Origin: Kriegella aquimaris
GTDB taxonomy: Bacteria; Bacteroidota; Bacteroidia; Flavobacteriales; Flavobacteriaceae
Length of the DNA stretch: 64,000 bases
Direction: 5' to 3'
Assembly: GCF_900103215.1 (NCBI RefSeq)
Contig: NZ_FNGV01000001.1
Span: 186,001-250,000 of the forward strand
A model generated the notes under the pieces. That model ran no database searches. It had not been told where the DNA came from and was given only the letters and a program-made list of their open reading frames with translations. Below, piece after piece: positions 1-8,923 of this stretch. Within the stretch, counting starts at the first letter, position 1. Every line of letters starts with the position of its first letter. The translations under genes and the position numbers were made by a program.

Positions 1-2
1 GT

Positions 3-935
3 GTCCTAGTTTTTACGTCGTGTAATGACAAGTCGAAATCAAAGGAAAAAAGCACCGATACTCACGAAATTGGTGTCTCCGCTATGGCGGATGCTCCGTT
101 TCCCGAGGAATTAATACAATTCGAGACGTTGCCACAAAATCCCGTATTTGAAGGTACAGGCGAGAATACGTGGGACCAAAAGATACGCGAAAGAGGCTAT
201 ATTTTGAAGGAAGGCGATACTTATCATATGTGGTATACGGGTTTTCAGCCGGGCGGTTCTCCACTCGCCCTTGGTTATGCAACTTCCCAAGATGGAATTG
301 CGTGGACACGCTATGCTGACAATCCCGTTTTTGATGAAAGCTGGACGGAAGATATGATGGTTCTAAAAGTTGGTGATACCTACCATATGTTCGCAGAAGG
401 AAAAGGAGATGTTTCCCATCGGCTTACGTCTACAGATGGCATTCATTGGGAAGATCACGGGTCTTTGGATATTCGTACCTCCAATGGAAACCCTTTGAGC
501 GAAGGGCCCTATGGAACCCCGACGGTATGGAGGGAAAATAACACTTGGTATTTATTTTACGAGCGCAACGACCTGGGGATTTGGCTGGCCACCTCCGAAG
601 ATCTTGGGGTATGGACGAACGTGCAAGATGACCCCGTTATTGCCATGGGACCTGAAACATACGACCAATATGGGCTGGCCGTAAACCAAATTGTGAAATA
701 TAAGGGATGGTATTATGCGTACTATCATGGCACTGCCTTTGAAGATTGGAGCGAATGGTCGACAAATGTGGCCGCTTCCAAAGATTTGATACATTGGGAA
801 AAATACCCTCAAAACCCAATTATGGGTGAGAATAGGTCAAGTGGAATATTGGTTCCGGAGGGGGAACTGTTCCGATTATATACCATGCACGATAAGGTTG
901 AAGTGCACATGCCAAAAAACAACTCGGCAAAGTAA
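3..935 (+). CDS. Glycosidase-like five-bladed propeller lipoprotein (5' end cut by window)
   Basis: The reading frame is open back to the window edge. Upstream of the ATG at 84 it encodes a hydrophobic stretch ending in the lipobox VFTSC (Cys codon 21-23), so the ATG at 84 is internal and the protein is a lipoprotein whose first residues lie outside the window. The mature part has repeated motifs typical of the GH43/GH32/GH130-like beta-propeller superfamily: YHMWYTGF, LGYATSQDGIAWTRY and NPVF, then YHMFAEG, STDGIHWEDHG, TWYLFYER and ASKDLIHWEKY. It probably acts on a glycan at the cell surface or in the periplasm; the substrate cannot be read. Its 3' end is duplicated at about 2657-2794. It converges on the SGNH hydrolase gene. 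Confidence 0.75.
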   Translation, partial: VLVFTSCNDKSKSKEKSTDTHEIGVSAMADAPFPEELIQFETLPQNPVFEGTGENTWDQKIRERGYILKEGDTYHMWYTGFQPGGSPLALGYATSQDGIAWTRYADNPVFDESWTEDMMVLKVGDTYHMFAEGKGDVSHRLTSTDGIHWEDHGSLDIRTSNGNPLSEGPYGTPTVWRENNTWYLFYERNDLGIWLATSEDLGVWTNVQDDPVIAMGPETYDQYGLAVNQIVKYKGWYYAYYHGTAFEDWSEWSTNVAASKDLIHWEKYPQNPIMGENRSSGILVPEGELFRLYTMHDKVEVHMPKNNSAK

Positions 936-1001
936 TTGGAGCAAATATTTAAATTGGCAGCAATTGGCTCTAAATTAAAAAAAATAAATTCCGTTTTACA
1001 G
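870..1001 (+). repeat. Direct repeat, copy 1 (3' end of glycosidase gene plus downstream flank)
   Basis: This stretch covers the last about 20 codons of the glycosidase gene and about 65 bp after its stop. It recurs in the same orientation at 2657-2794 with only scattered differences. Both copies contain the string for MHDKVEVHMPKKNS and the flank GGAGCAAATATTTAAATTGG. Confidence 0.85.
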
Positions 1002-1014
1002 GAACATATTTTAA

Positions 1015-2322
1015 CTAATACTTTGGTAAATAGCCCTCAAACCGGATCATTTTATTATCGTCTTGCTGGTAGGTTATCGGTTTGGGTTGCAACCAATCGA
1101 CCAGTATCTCTTTAATAGAATAGGCGAAAAAATGGTTCCCTGAGGGTGTATAATGTCCATTAAAATAACGCTTCATATACGCTTCTAAAGTAAGGTTGAA
1201 ACTTTTGAAGTCTTTTAAATGCACCTCGTTCATGTCAAAAAAACGATAACCGTTGGATTGAATAAAATCAACAATCTCTTGATCATAACGAGGCTTTCCC
1301 GCAACTAAGGATTTAAAAACGCCATAGGGGTCAAAATGTACTAAAAGCAGTTCTTTTCCATGCTCCTTACAAAAGGTGTCGGTTTTTTTTAAAATATACT
1401 TTGTGGCTTCAAAGGCATACTTGTTTTTCAAGGCACTTGCCGTTTTCATCATTTTTTTGGGGCTTGAAAAATCAATTTCAGGTAATTGCAATATTTCAGC
1501 AAGTTTTTTCAAACCATTGATATCTACCTCTGAATTAACTATGTCGTCACTTAACAAGTGAAGCTGTACCATCAAATCATCCTTCAGGTTTTCAAACATA
1601 AATTCAGGATCAGACATTTTGTAAAGATCTTCCTTGACAGCTACTCTATTTTCCTTTTCAACCAATTGTCCAGTTTCCAGGTCCATTTCAATATTGCACC
1701 AGAAATTGCCGTGAAACATATACCCCCCATAATCGTTCCACTGCTTATAATAAGTAGCATAGCGACACCTGAAGACACTTCTCATATAATCATCGCCCCA
1801 CATGTACAGAATGACATATTTTGAGTTGTTATCGACTTTTTCACGTCTTATTAATCTTCTATAGGCCTGGTATACCCCAAATCCACCCATTCCAAAATTT
1901 TGGATGGGTTCGCCAAAATGACCAGCCAAATATTCTTGCCATGTCTCACCATCGCTTACCTGATGACAATGCGTAAAACTATTTCCATAGGTGTTGATTC
2001 GACAAGGCTTGTCGGTATATATGGTGTTTGTTCTTCTGCCATCGGGCATAACGGTAGACAAGGTTGAGCTATTATCTATGCCGTCATGTGGCATATAGTT
2101 ACCTAGAATATAACCGACTTCGGGGTCGAACTGTGCCCAAGAATTCTTGGAGAGAAAGATATCGAGTTCAGCTCTAGGAACGGCACTATTTCTTAGGTAT
2201 TCCGCATACGACTTTTTACCGTTTTTTAGGTGGCTACCGCGAAGAAAATCAGGAAGAAGGGAAGCACTACTCATTGCTATGGCTCCCAATGTATTCGATT
2301 TTAAGAAATTTCGCCGATGCAT
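1015..2322 (-). CDS. SGNH/GDSL-type hydrolase, exported
   Basis: A 435-residue protein with an N-terminal RRNFLK motif and hydrophobic stretch, suggesting Tat export. SGNH blocks are visible: block I as YGNSFTH (about residues 112-118, Ser nucleophile), block II around NFGMGGFG, block III as YMWGDDY in place of GxND, and a C-terminal TPSGNHFFA that would supply the His. Members are esterases or acetylhydrolases, often acting on acylated sugars; the substrate here is unknown. The gene is monocistronic and converges on the glycosidase lipoprotein. The whole gene sits between two direct copies of the glycosidase 3' end, so it may have entered by, or been isolated by, a recombination event. Confidence 0.7.
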   Translation of the reverse strand: MHRRNFLKSNTLGAIAMSSASLLPDFLRGSHLKNGKKSYAEYLRNSAVPRAELDIFLSKNSWAQFDPEVGYILGNYMPHDGIDNSSTLSTVMPDGRRTNTIYTDKPCRINTYGNSFTHCHQVSDGETWQEYLAGHFGEPIQNFGMGGFGVYQAYRRLIRREKVDNNSKYVILYMWGDDYMRSVFRCRYATYYKQWNDYGGYMFHGNFWCNIEMDLETGQLVEKENRVAVKEDLYKMSDPEFMFENLKDDLMVQLHLLSDDIVNSEVDINGLKKLAEILQLPEIDFSSPKKMMKTASALKNKYAFEATKYILKKTDTFCKEHGKELLLVHFDPYGVFKSLVAGKPRYDQEIVDFIQSNGYRFFDMNEVHLKDFKSFNLTLEAYMKRYFNGHYTPSGNHFFAYSIKEILVDWLQPKPITYQQDDNKMIRFEGYLPKY

Positions 2323-2656
2323 TAGTCGCTTTAAAATAAAACGTTAGTAAATCATTATGCGAGGCCTAGATAGCAGCGCTGATTTTTAAAGATAGTAATT
2401 TTATACGAAAAAAAACCTTATGCTTATGCAAGTGGGTAGTACTCTCTTGCGAGTTTTATCCAATATTTATGGGTTTCTTTTAAATGCCATACTTTATTTA
2501 AATTACCCGCCGTGCCCATGACCCACTTATACAATAATCATATTACTGCTTTTACAGGTGATTTTGATATAACTTTCAAAACGATTTACCTGAAATCACA
2601 TGCTTCCATTCCTTACACAATTAAGAATAAATTGCATCTTTTTGGTTAAGCCTAAA
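2323..2656. other. Intergenic region without a recognised gene
   Basis: No credible ORF or RNA. A weak -7-like TATCTTTA on the minus strand at 2387-2394 (7 of 8 to TAnnTTTG) could serve the SGNH gene. The octamer AAGTGGGT at 2430-2437 recurs inverted at 2521-2528, which is too short and too far apart to interpret. Confidence 0.4.
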
Positions 2657-2794
2657 GCGGAGTTGTACTGATTATATAACATGCACGATAAGGTTGAAGT
2701 GCACATGCCCAAAAAAAACTCGGTAAAGTAGTTGGAGCAAATATTTAAATTGGTAGCTATTTGCTCCAAATTAAAAATAAATTCCGTTTTACGG
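2657..2794 (+). pseudogene. Relic 3' end of a second glycosidase-like gene (direct repeat copy 2)
   Basis: Aligned with the end of the intact gene at 870-1001, this encodes LYNMHDKVEVHMPKKNSVK followed by TAG, against LYTMHDKVEVHMPKKNSAK in the intact copy. The codon before it is TGA where the intact gene has CGA, and nothing upstream is recognisable. It is a dead remnant, left either by a tandem duplication followed by loss or by insertion of the SGNH gene. Confidence 0.8.
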
Positions 2795-2884
2795 ATGGTA
2801 ATCTAAGTGAAATAGTTTTTAATGAAAGATTTGCTTGTATTCTAATACAAACTATCAATATTGGATTTTAAATTGTTTTTATGG

Positions 2885-3421
2885 CTACTCCAAATAAATT
2901 TTTGAAATTTCAAGGGAAAAATGCTCTTTCCGTTTATTGCCAATTAATAAGGCTACCTCTTTCATAACCTCGCCAGAATAATTGGGTTTGTCTAAGGTAT
3001 TGCCCCTGAAACTGGGATAAAAGCTATCCAAAGGCAACCTAATGGTTTCCCAACTTCCTGATGTCTTAAAACTTTTGATATAAGAATAGCGTTGGGAAGC
3101 ATCGCTTTTGATTCGAAATTGATAGGTTTTACCATCCCCCCTTACCCTTAAAATAACCTCTTTAAAATCTGAAACATCTTTTGTATTGAATTCATGGCGA
3201 ATCGATGAAAACCCGCCATTGTTGGCAGTGGTTACATAACCATGGTAAAGTATATTTCCCGAATCGTTAAGAACTAGTGAACCCTCAGACAATCCACCCA
3301 TTACCCCATCATTTACAACATACCAGTTAGCGGTGCTTTTTGCATTCTTGCAATCGAAAATAGAATTTGAATTATCTTGCCCCATAGCACTTAATATCAT
3401 TAGTAATATTACCAGTTTCAT
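2885..3421 (-). CDS. CIA30 (NDUFAF1-like) family protein, probably secreted
   Basis: The ATG at 3421 is preferred over a start at 3457 because it begins a compact signal-like sequence, MKLVILLMILSAMGQ. The body carries the CIA30 signature WYVVNDGVMGGLSEG, then GGFSSIRHEF, a beta-rich domain with DFKEVILRVRGDGKTYQFRI, and SWETIRLPLDSFYPSFRG. CIA30 domains are jelly-roll folds related to carbohydrate-binding modules. The mitochondrial homologue assists complex I assembly, but exported bacterial members are uncharacterised. It is a single gene. Confidence 0.75.
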   Translation of the reverse strand: MKLVILLMILSAMGQDNSNSIFDCKNAKSTANWYVVNDGVMGGLSEGSLVLNDSGNILYHGYVTTANNGGFSSIRHEFNTKDVSDFKEVILRVRGDGKTYQFRIKSDASQRYSYIKSFKTSGSWETIRLPLDSFYPSFRGNTLDKPNYSGEVMKEVALLIGNKRKEHFSLEISKIYLE

Positions 3422-3650
3422 TATTTTGTTTAATATTTTATACCATATTATAAACAAAAATCACAACTATTTGACCTATCCCCAAAAATTTAACTGTAAT
3501 TTATGTAATATTGATAATCTATAAATTTGATTTTATAACCCTTATTTGGCATTGTTATCATTGTTTTCTAGGCTTTACAATATGTCTCTTAACCATGCTG
3601 ATTATCAAGACGCGCCCTGAGTAGTATACTCTTTCTGTCAAATTCATTAT

Positions 3651-4961
3651 ATGAAGAAATCTATCTGGACCGAGCAATTATACGACTTCTTAAACAATGA
3701 AGAAGATGCCCGTTCGTGTAAGGATATAGATGAGAATGCTTGCCAGTATACGCCCAAGAATTACTTTTTAATCATGTTCAGCAATACGTTGACGAAGTTG
3801 GGTGATACATTGAGCAATCCGAAGACAGTGCTGACCTGGGTAATGAGCTATGTAAATGCCCCGGTATATTTGATCAGTTTTATTGTGCCCATACGTGAAT
3901 CGGGTTCCATGCTGCCACAAATAGTGATTGCAAGTTATATTCGAACTAAGGAAAGACGCAAATGGGTCTATGTTATCGGTAGCATACTGCAATCGTTCAG
4001 CGTCATGGCCATAGGCATGGCAACTCTTTATACTTCAGGCGTAAAAGCGGGTTGGTTGATTATCACGTTTTTAATTGTTTTCAGTCTTTCACGTGGATTG
4101 TGCTCTGTTGCCTCGAAGGACGTATTGGGAAAGACAATTCCGAAGAAGAAAAGAGGAAAGTTGAAGGGCTATACGGTTACTGTTTCTGGAGTTTTGGTAC
4201 TAGCAGCGGGACTCTTTCTTATGTATCAAGCTAGAAATGGGGCCGATGTTACCTTTTATAGTTATACTATTTTCTTTGCCAGTAGTATGTGGTTGCTTTC
4301 TGCCATTATATATGCCTTTATCGAAGAGTTTCCAGGGGAGACTTCCGGTGGTGAAAACGCATGGAAAGAAGCCAAGGCGCGAATTTCAATCGTTAAAACA
4401 GATACTAGTTTTAGGAATTTTATCATTGCAAGATCGCTATTGCTATGTTCGGCACTTACGGCGCCATTTTATGTTTTGCTGGCACAAACGTATTTGGGCA
4501 AAGAGGGATATCTATTGGGCTTGTTTATTTTGGTAAACGGATTGGCCTCTATCGTTAGTGCGCCCATTTGGGGTAGAATGGCGGATGTGTCAAGTAAAAA
4601 AGTAATGTTCATTGCTTCCTTAATTGCATCTACTTTGGGAATAGTCATGGTCGTATTGATTGCATCGATTCCCTCATTGAGAAACGCCTTTTGGTTGTAC
4701 CCAACAGCTTTCTTTATACTAGGCATAGCACACAGTGGTGTACGTTTGGGCCGAAAGACATATATCGTAGATATGGCGGGAGGAAATAAACGTACGGATT
4801 ATGTTTCTGTAAGTAATACTATAATTGGTTTTATTCTTTTGATTACCGGAGGCATAAGTGCCGCGGCATCCGTGATTTCAACGGAAGGCGTCATATTGAT
4901 TTTGTCCCTATTAGGAGTTCTAGGTGCCTATAGGAGTTACCGGCTACCGAATGTAGAATAA
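3651..4961 (+). CDS. MFS transporter
   Basis: A 436-residue membrane protein with about 12 hydrophobic helices after a soluble N-terminus of about 38 residues. A basic loop, GKTIPKKKRGKLKGYT, lies near residue 165 between helix bundles, and RMADVSSKKVM follows helix 8, both typical of major facilitator proteins. The substrate is not evident. It is transcribed alone and ends at a strong hairpin shared with the convergent CotH gene. Confidence 0.8.
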   Translation: MKKSIWTEQLYDFLNNEEDARSCKDIDENACQYTPKNYFLIMFSNTLTKLGDTLSNPKTVLTWVMSYVNAPVYLISFIVPIRESGSMLPQIVIASYIRTKERRKWVYVIGSILQSFSVMAIGMATLYTSGVKAGWLIITFLIVFSLSRGLCSVASKDVLGKTIPKKKRGKLKGYTVTVSGVLVLAAGLFLMYQARNGADVTFYSYTIFFASSMWLLSAIIYAFIEEFPGETSGGENAWKEAKARISIVKTDTSFRNFIIARSLLLCSALTAPFYVLLAQTYLGKEGYLLGLFILVNGLASIVSAPIWGRMADVSSKKVMFIASLIASTLGIVMVVLIASIPSLRNAFWLYPTAFFILGIAHSGVRLGRKTYIVDMAGGNKRTDYVSVSNTIIGFILLITGGISAAASVISTEGVILILSLLGVLGAYRSYRLPNVE

Positions 4962-4996
4962 CAATGCGTTCTTTTTACCTGAATAAAAAACACAAA

Positions 4997-5028
4997 AAAT
5001 CCGGCTATTTCTAGAAATAGCCGGATTT
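4997..5028. terminator. Perfect 32-bp palindromic bidirectional terminator
   Basis: The two 16-bp arms (first arm AAATCCGGCTATTTCT) are exact reverse complements. They are preceded by an A-run and followed by TTT, so the hairpin can act in both directions. It lies between the convergent MFS and CotH genes. Confidence 0.85.
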
Positions 5029-5078
5029 CAACTAGGGGAACTTAACTACGAACCAAGCCAATGGTTCAACTCAAAAAA

Positions 5079-6566
5079 CTAATCGTTAAGATAATTACTT
5101 ACTGCCGTGGCACGTTCTGAAACATGACTGTTCAGTTGACTTATGGCCGCTTGAAAATCGGAACTTGAATTTAAAAAAGTATAGCCAGTAACTTCAGTGG
5201 TTGCATAGGGTTCCAATAATGTGGCATAAGTAGCGTATTTAGCTTGTATGGTACTCACATTAAAAGCGTTATCCACCACCTCTTGCAAATAGGTGTCGTA
5301 CTGTGCCTTATAGGTTGCATCTTCATACAGATAACCGATTAATGGCCATTCAGTATCATTCAAGTCAGAGAAATCTAAGGCCAAAGACCCCTGCATATTG
5401 CCTTGTTGCAAGGCCTCGTTATTATCCCAAGGAATCCATGATAATTTTTCGGCATCTGGGTTGTTGTAGAGGTAATAATTGTGCGTCATTCTTCCGTAGG
5501 TATCCCAATTTTGAATGACCGTATTTACCGCTAAATACTTTAAAAAGGTATCGGTATCAAAAACGGACTCTAGATTGGTGCGCCATGTTTCAGGTTCCGT
5601 AGTTCTATTATCGGCATGCAAAGCAGTAAATACACTTTGTATATCGCTAAAATCAGCTTCATCTTCATTCGTTTTCTTTACAAATACATCTTCTGAAAAC
5701 GTACCCTCGGCAAAACTGGCCCCGGTACCATCGGGTTTGTATAAATTTCCATCATTATCACTAAATTGAGTGTCGATAACCGTATCATCTACTTCTTCTA
5801 CCATAGTATATACACCAAAGTACAATGGTCCATCACCATGATCAACATATACAGTATAAAAAGCGGTGTGCGAACTAGCAACTCCTGCATCCCTGAAAAT
5901 ATCGGCGGCAACTTTTTCACGTAACATGGATTTATCGTTGTAGTTATTTTTTAAACTCAATTTTTTAAAACCATTAAAACGTTGATTGTCTATTTGTGGG
6001 TATTCATCTTCAAATTCATCAAAATCTAATTTAAAGGATAGCTTTAGAATTCCGCTGGACCAACTAGATTGCAAGCTTGAATTACCCTTAAAACGGACAC
6101 CTACGCGATACCACTCCTTGCCTTCGTACAACACCTCTGCAGGAACAAAAATAGGGTCTTCATCTACCTCGGTCAATCCGCCGCCGCCAGGCCCGCCATT
6201 TGGCGGACCACTGGCTCCAGGCCCTCCTCCACTACCTCCAAATTCACCATAGAGGTCCGTCATGTCATCCAGCATACTTTGCCAACGGTCTTCGGTAACA
6301 ATTATATCGATACGCTTTACAGCTTCATCTTCAAATACTTCGTCATAATTTGGATCTGCCGATTTGCTATGCGTCTCATCGGTCCAGTCGGTTGTTTCAA
6401 AATCGGTATCTGCATACGCCTCGACATAGACTTCGTCGTCAATACCGTCTATCTCTTCGGTGGTTTCCGAGTTTCCATCAGTGATTTCTGCTACATCATC
6501 ATCTGAACAGGAAATTATAAATGTGAAGTGTATTGCCAATACCAGCAATAGGGCTATTTTTTTCAT
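5079..6566 (-). CDS. CotH kinase-family lipoprotein
   Basis: A signal peptide with lipobox IISC (Cys20) is followed by an acidic linker rich in E, D and T. The CotH domain shows RVGVRFKGNSS, KKLSLKNNYNDKSMLREK, YFGVYTMVEEVDD, DGNLYKPDG and the catalytic-loop motif WIPWDNNEAL. CotH proteins are atypical protein kinases; bacterial cell-surface members of Bacteroidota are largely uncharacterised. A Gly/Pro-rich insertion at roughly residues 112-136 interrupts the N-terminal part. Upstream, CATCTTTG (minus strand, 6597-6604) is a 7-of-8 match to the -7 consensus. It is transcribed alone. Confidence 0.8.
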   Translation of the reverse strand: MKKIALLLVLAIHFTFIISCSDDDVAEITDGNSETTEEIDGIDDEVYVEAYADTDFETTDWTDETHSKSADPNYDEVFEDEAVKRIDIIVTEDRWQSMLDDMTDLYGEFGGSGGGPGASGPPNGGPGGGGLTEVDEDPIFVPAEVLYEGKEWYRVGVRFKGNSSLQSSWSSGILKLSFKLDFDEFEDEYPQIDNQRFNGFKKLSLKNNYNDKSMLREKVAADIFRDAGVASSHTAFYTVYVDHGDGPLYFGVYTMVEEVDDTVIDTQFSDNDGNLYKPDGTGASFAEGTFSEDVFVKKTNEDEADFSDIQSVFTALHADNRTTEPETWRTNLESVFDTDTFLKYLAVNTVIQNWDTYGRMTHNYYLYNNPDAEKLSWIPWDNNEALQQGNMQGSLALDFSDLNDTEWPLIGYLYEDATYKAQYDTYLQEVVDNAFNVSTIQAKYATYATLLEPYATTEVTGYTFLNSSSDFQAAISQLNSHVSERATAVSNYLND

Positions 6567-7003
6567 GATACAGTTTATTTATGGGTTATGAACACCGCAA
6601 AGATGTGGATAAGAATGACATTGTTTTTAAGGAATCAGTGAACGGACGATTCTTTTCTGTGAATGATTGCCTATGGACCACCAAGTAAAACATAAGATTG
6701 TTCTAGATTGGTGGAAAACGTAAGAATGGAAATGAAATATGTAAAATTATTCTAAAAAGAAGGCCTAAGTTTATCTATTTAACTTCCAATTTGAAATAGT
6801 CTAACCTATTACTTTATACAAGTACACTATTCTGAAAGGTCTTTAGAGTTTTGTGCAGGTTGAAGTAATAATTAAGGTGCTACTGTAGCCTACCCTTTAA
6901 AAACAATGTTTTTCTCGAATTTGGGCTATACCTAAAAGTTCTGGCTCTATTTTAAGTAGCCTTAGGTAAAAAAACAATCTAATTTCTGTATTATAAGACT
7001 CGA
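6567..7003. other. 437-bp intergenic region, nothing recognised
   Basis: It contains the probable CotH promoter near 6597-6604. No ORF, RNA, repeat or convincing hairpin was seen in the remainder. Confidence 0.4.
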
Positions 7004-8557
7004 TTAATCTTCTGGCGGATGGCCATGAATTTGTTCAAAAACGGCATCAAAATTTTCGCGAAGATAGGCGTTAAGCTTTTTTTGATAATCCAGTTTTAGC
7101 CAACTTAAGAAATTATAGGTGCTCTTGCTTATACACTTGCCATAAACATGTATCCTATTATCAATGTCTTCTTTAAGTAATTTTGCCAACGCAAGGGCGT
7201 CATACACATCTTCACTGTTTTCTATACAGATATAGGCATGCTGTTCAATGGATTTTTCCAAAACCACTTTAGAAGATTCCCCAGAAAAGGTAGCATCTTT
7301 ATATATGGCCTTAATATCTAGATAAGTATCCTTGGATTTCGAAAATTCTGATCGAATGTCATCGGCCAACTCATGTTTAAAGGCACTTTCAATATCTTCA
7401 TCGTCCTTAATACGGTCTATGTAGAAATTAGGAGATTTAAAAATGGCCTCCCAGTTTAGGTCTGCACCCCAAGGACCAAAACGATAGATATTGTTGCCGA
7501 GGTCTATAACGGTAAATTTCGATTTGTTGTTCAACACTCGAGAACCCCTACCAATCATTTGGTAGTAAAGGGTCAAGGACTTCGTTGCCCTGTTCAAGAT
7601 AATGGTATCTATAGTGGGTTCATCAAAACCAGTCGTCAGAATACTTACGGATGTTAGTATCGCGTCCGGAGTTTCATTAAACCACTTTAAAATTTGTTTT
7701 CGTTGTTTTTTGGTAGCGGTATTGTCCAAATGCATAATGGGCAACCCCGCATTGCTAAAGGTATGGTATACCTGGATCGAGGTTTCTATACCATTGTTGA
7801 ATATTAATGTTTTTTTACCCTTGGAATGTATTGTATAAGCTTCCAGTAATTTATTTAACATGGACGGACTCGTATACAGGTCCGAAGAAGATTTAACCGT
7901 ATAATCGCCATTGGAACCTACCTCCAAAGAAGTCAGCCCCATGTCATACTGGTAAGTTTCGGCTTTGGCCAGAAAGTCGTTCTCAATTAAATTTTCTATC
8001 GATTCACCGGGGATCAACTCATCATAGTTGCTGTTCATGGGCAACTCCTTATTGGAACTTAAGGGCGTGGCGGTAACTCCAAGAATAAAAGAGTTTTCAA
8101 AAAATTTGAACAGTTTTGTAAAGGAATTATAATGGGCCTCATCTACAATGACCAAACCAACGTCCGAGATATCCAATATACCATCGTTAAGCCTATTATT
8201 CAGTGTTTCTACCATAGCCACATAACAGCTGTAGCGTTCATGGTCATCTAAATTGGCTTTGCTATTGACTACTTTATTGACCACTCCAAAACTGGTGAGC
8301 ATTTTAGAAGTCTGGTTACAGAGTTCTACACGGTGTGTCATTACCAAGACCTTTTTTGAGTGGTTTTTAAGGTATTGCCGAACCATTTCAGAGAAAATTA
8401 CGGTCTTTCCGCCACCAGTAGGTAATTGATATAACAGGTGGTAATCATCCCTTTCATTGTCGAACTTCTCAAATATTTGATGAATGGCACCTTGCTGGTA
8501 GCTATAAAGTTCTTTGTCCGTCTTTTTTTCCTGTAGTTCAATTAAAGTCTCTTGCAT
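7004..8557 (-). CDS. SF2 DEAD/DEAH-box helicase (RadD/type III restriction-like)
   Basis: The motifs appear in order: Walker A PTGGGKT (residues 46-52 from this start), VMTHRVEL (Ia), VDEAH (II), GVTATP (III), then the second RecA domain with LIFNNG, TTGFDEPTIDTIIL (V) and QMIGRGSR (VI). The closest architecture is RadD/YejH or UvrB/Res-like ATP-dependent helicases. The C-terminal about 150 residues match nothing recognised. The ATG at 8557 is chosen because the longer frame would begin with GTG at 8590, upstream of a perfect -7 box (8579-8586). It is monocistronic. Confidence 0.8.
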   Translation of the reverse strand: MQETLIELQEKKTDKELYSYQQGAIHQIFEKFDNERDDYHLLYQLPTGGGKTVIFSEMVRQYLKNHSKKVLVMTHRVELCNQTSKMLTSFGVVNKVVNSKANLDDHERYSCYVAMVETLNNRLNDGILDISDVGLVIVDEAHYNSFTKLFKFFENSFILGVTATPLSSNKELPMNSNYDELIPGESIENLIENDFLAKAETYQYDMGLTSLEVGSNGDYTVKSSSDLYTSPSMLNKLLEAYTIHSKGKKTLIFNNGIETSIQVYHTFSNAGLPIMHLDNTATKKQRKQILKWFNETPDAILTSVSILTTGFDEPTIDTIILNRATKSLTLYYQMIGRGSRVLNNKSKFTVIDLGNNIYRFGPWGADLNWEAIFKSPNFYIDRIKDDEDIESAFKHELADDIRSEFSKSKDTYLDIKAIYKDATFSGESSKVVLEKSIEQHAYICIENSEDVYDALALAKLLKEDIDNRIHVYGKCISKSTYNFLSWLKLDYQKKLNAYLRENFDAVFEQIHGHPPED

Positions 8558-8578
8558 GATATCTTTTTCTGGAGTTTG

Positions 8579-8586
8579 CAAAGGTA
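8579..8586 (-). promoter_or_regulatory. -7 promoter element TACCTTTG for the helicase gene
   Basis: An exact TAnnTTTG match on the minus strand, 21 bp upstream of the ATG at 8557. It lies inside the longer ORF version and so argues for the shorter start. No clear -33 box was found. Confidence 0.5.
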
Positions 8587-8611
8587 ACACCTTCAGGAAG
8601 GAATTACTAAT

Positions 8612-8707
8612 CTATTCAAAGGCTTCCCGTAACAATTCACCGCAATTTTCATAAGTGACGTCATTGCCGGATATTCGTCGTAGGGACCTACCTACAACAT
8701 GCGTCAT
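8612..8707 (-). other. Orphan 31-codon ORF in relic DNA
   Basis: It encodes MTHVVGRSLRRISGNDVTYE and then ENCGELLREAFE before TAG. The end resembles the C-terminal helix of an unidentified protein. It lies just past the degraded MDR fragment, has no promoter, and is probably a leftover from another disrupted gene rather than a working one. Confidence 0.25.
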
Positions 8708-8736
8708 CTCGAAAGTTGGTCAATTGTAGCGGCTCA

Positions 8737-8845
8737 TAATGAAGATTTTAAGGTGCCGTTACCCAATACATTGGCCACGTGGTATAAAATCTCGCGCTGT
8801 ATGTCCATATCTTTCGTATTGAACATGGATTGGATGCACAATTCT
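8737..8845 (-). pseudogene. Degraded fragment of a zinc-type alcohol dehydrogenase (MDR) gene
   Basis: Translated on the minus strand it reads QSMFNTKDMDIQREILYHVA then NVLGNGTLKSSL. This is collinear with RSMFNTEDIDRQHEILNHVA then DLLDNGTLKSTL near the C-terminus of the intact MDR gene at 17083-18096. A TGA follows immediately and no start or upstream domain remains. The DNA similarity is obvious (for example GTATTGAACAT in both). It is a relic of a paralogue. Confidence 0.8.
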
Positions 8846-8923
8846 TAACCAATAAGATATAATTCGAATGGGATAATTCTTAAATTCTATATATATTCAC
8901 TTTAATAACCATTTAGAGAACCA

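Noticed and set aside
2430-2528. Inverted octamers AAGTGGGT and ACCCACTT as ends of a small mobile element
   Set aside because: Only 8 bp, with no target duplication or internal structure.
6000-6252. Plus-strand ORF with a proline-rich end
   Set aside because: It is the reverse shadow of the Gly-rich insertion of the CotH gene.
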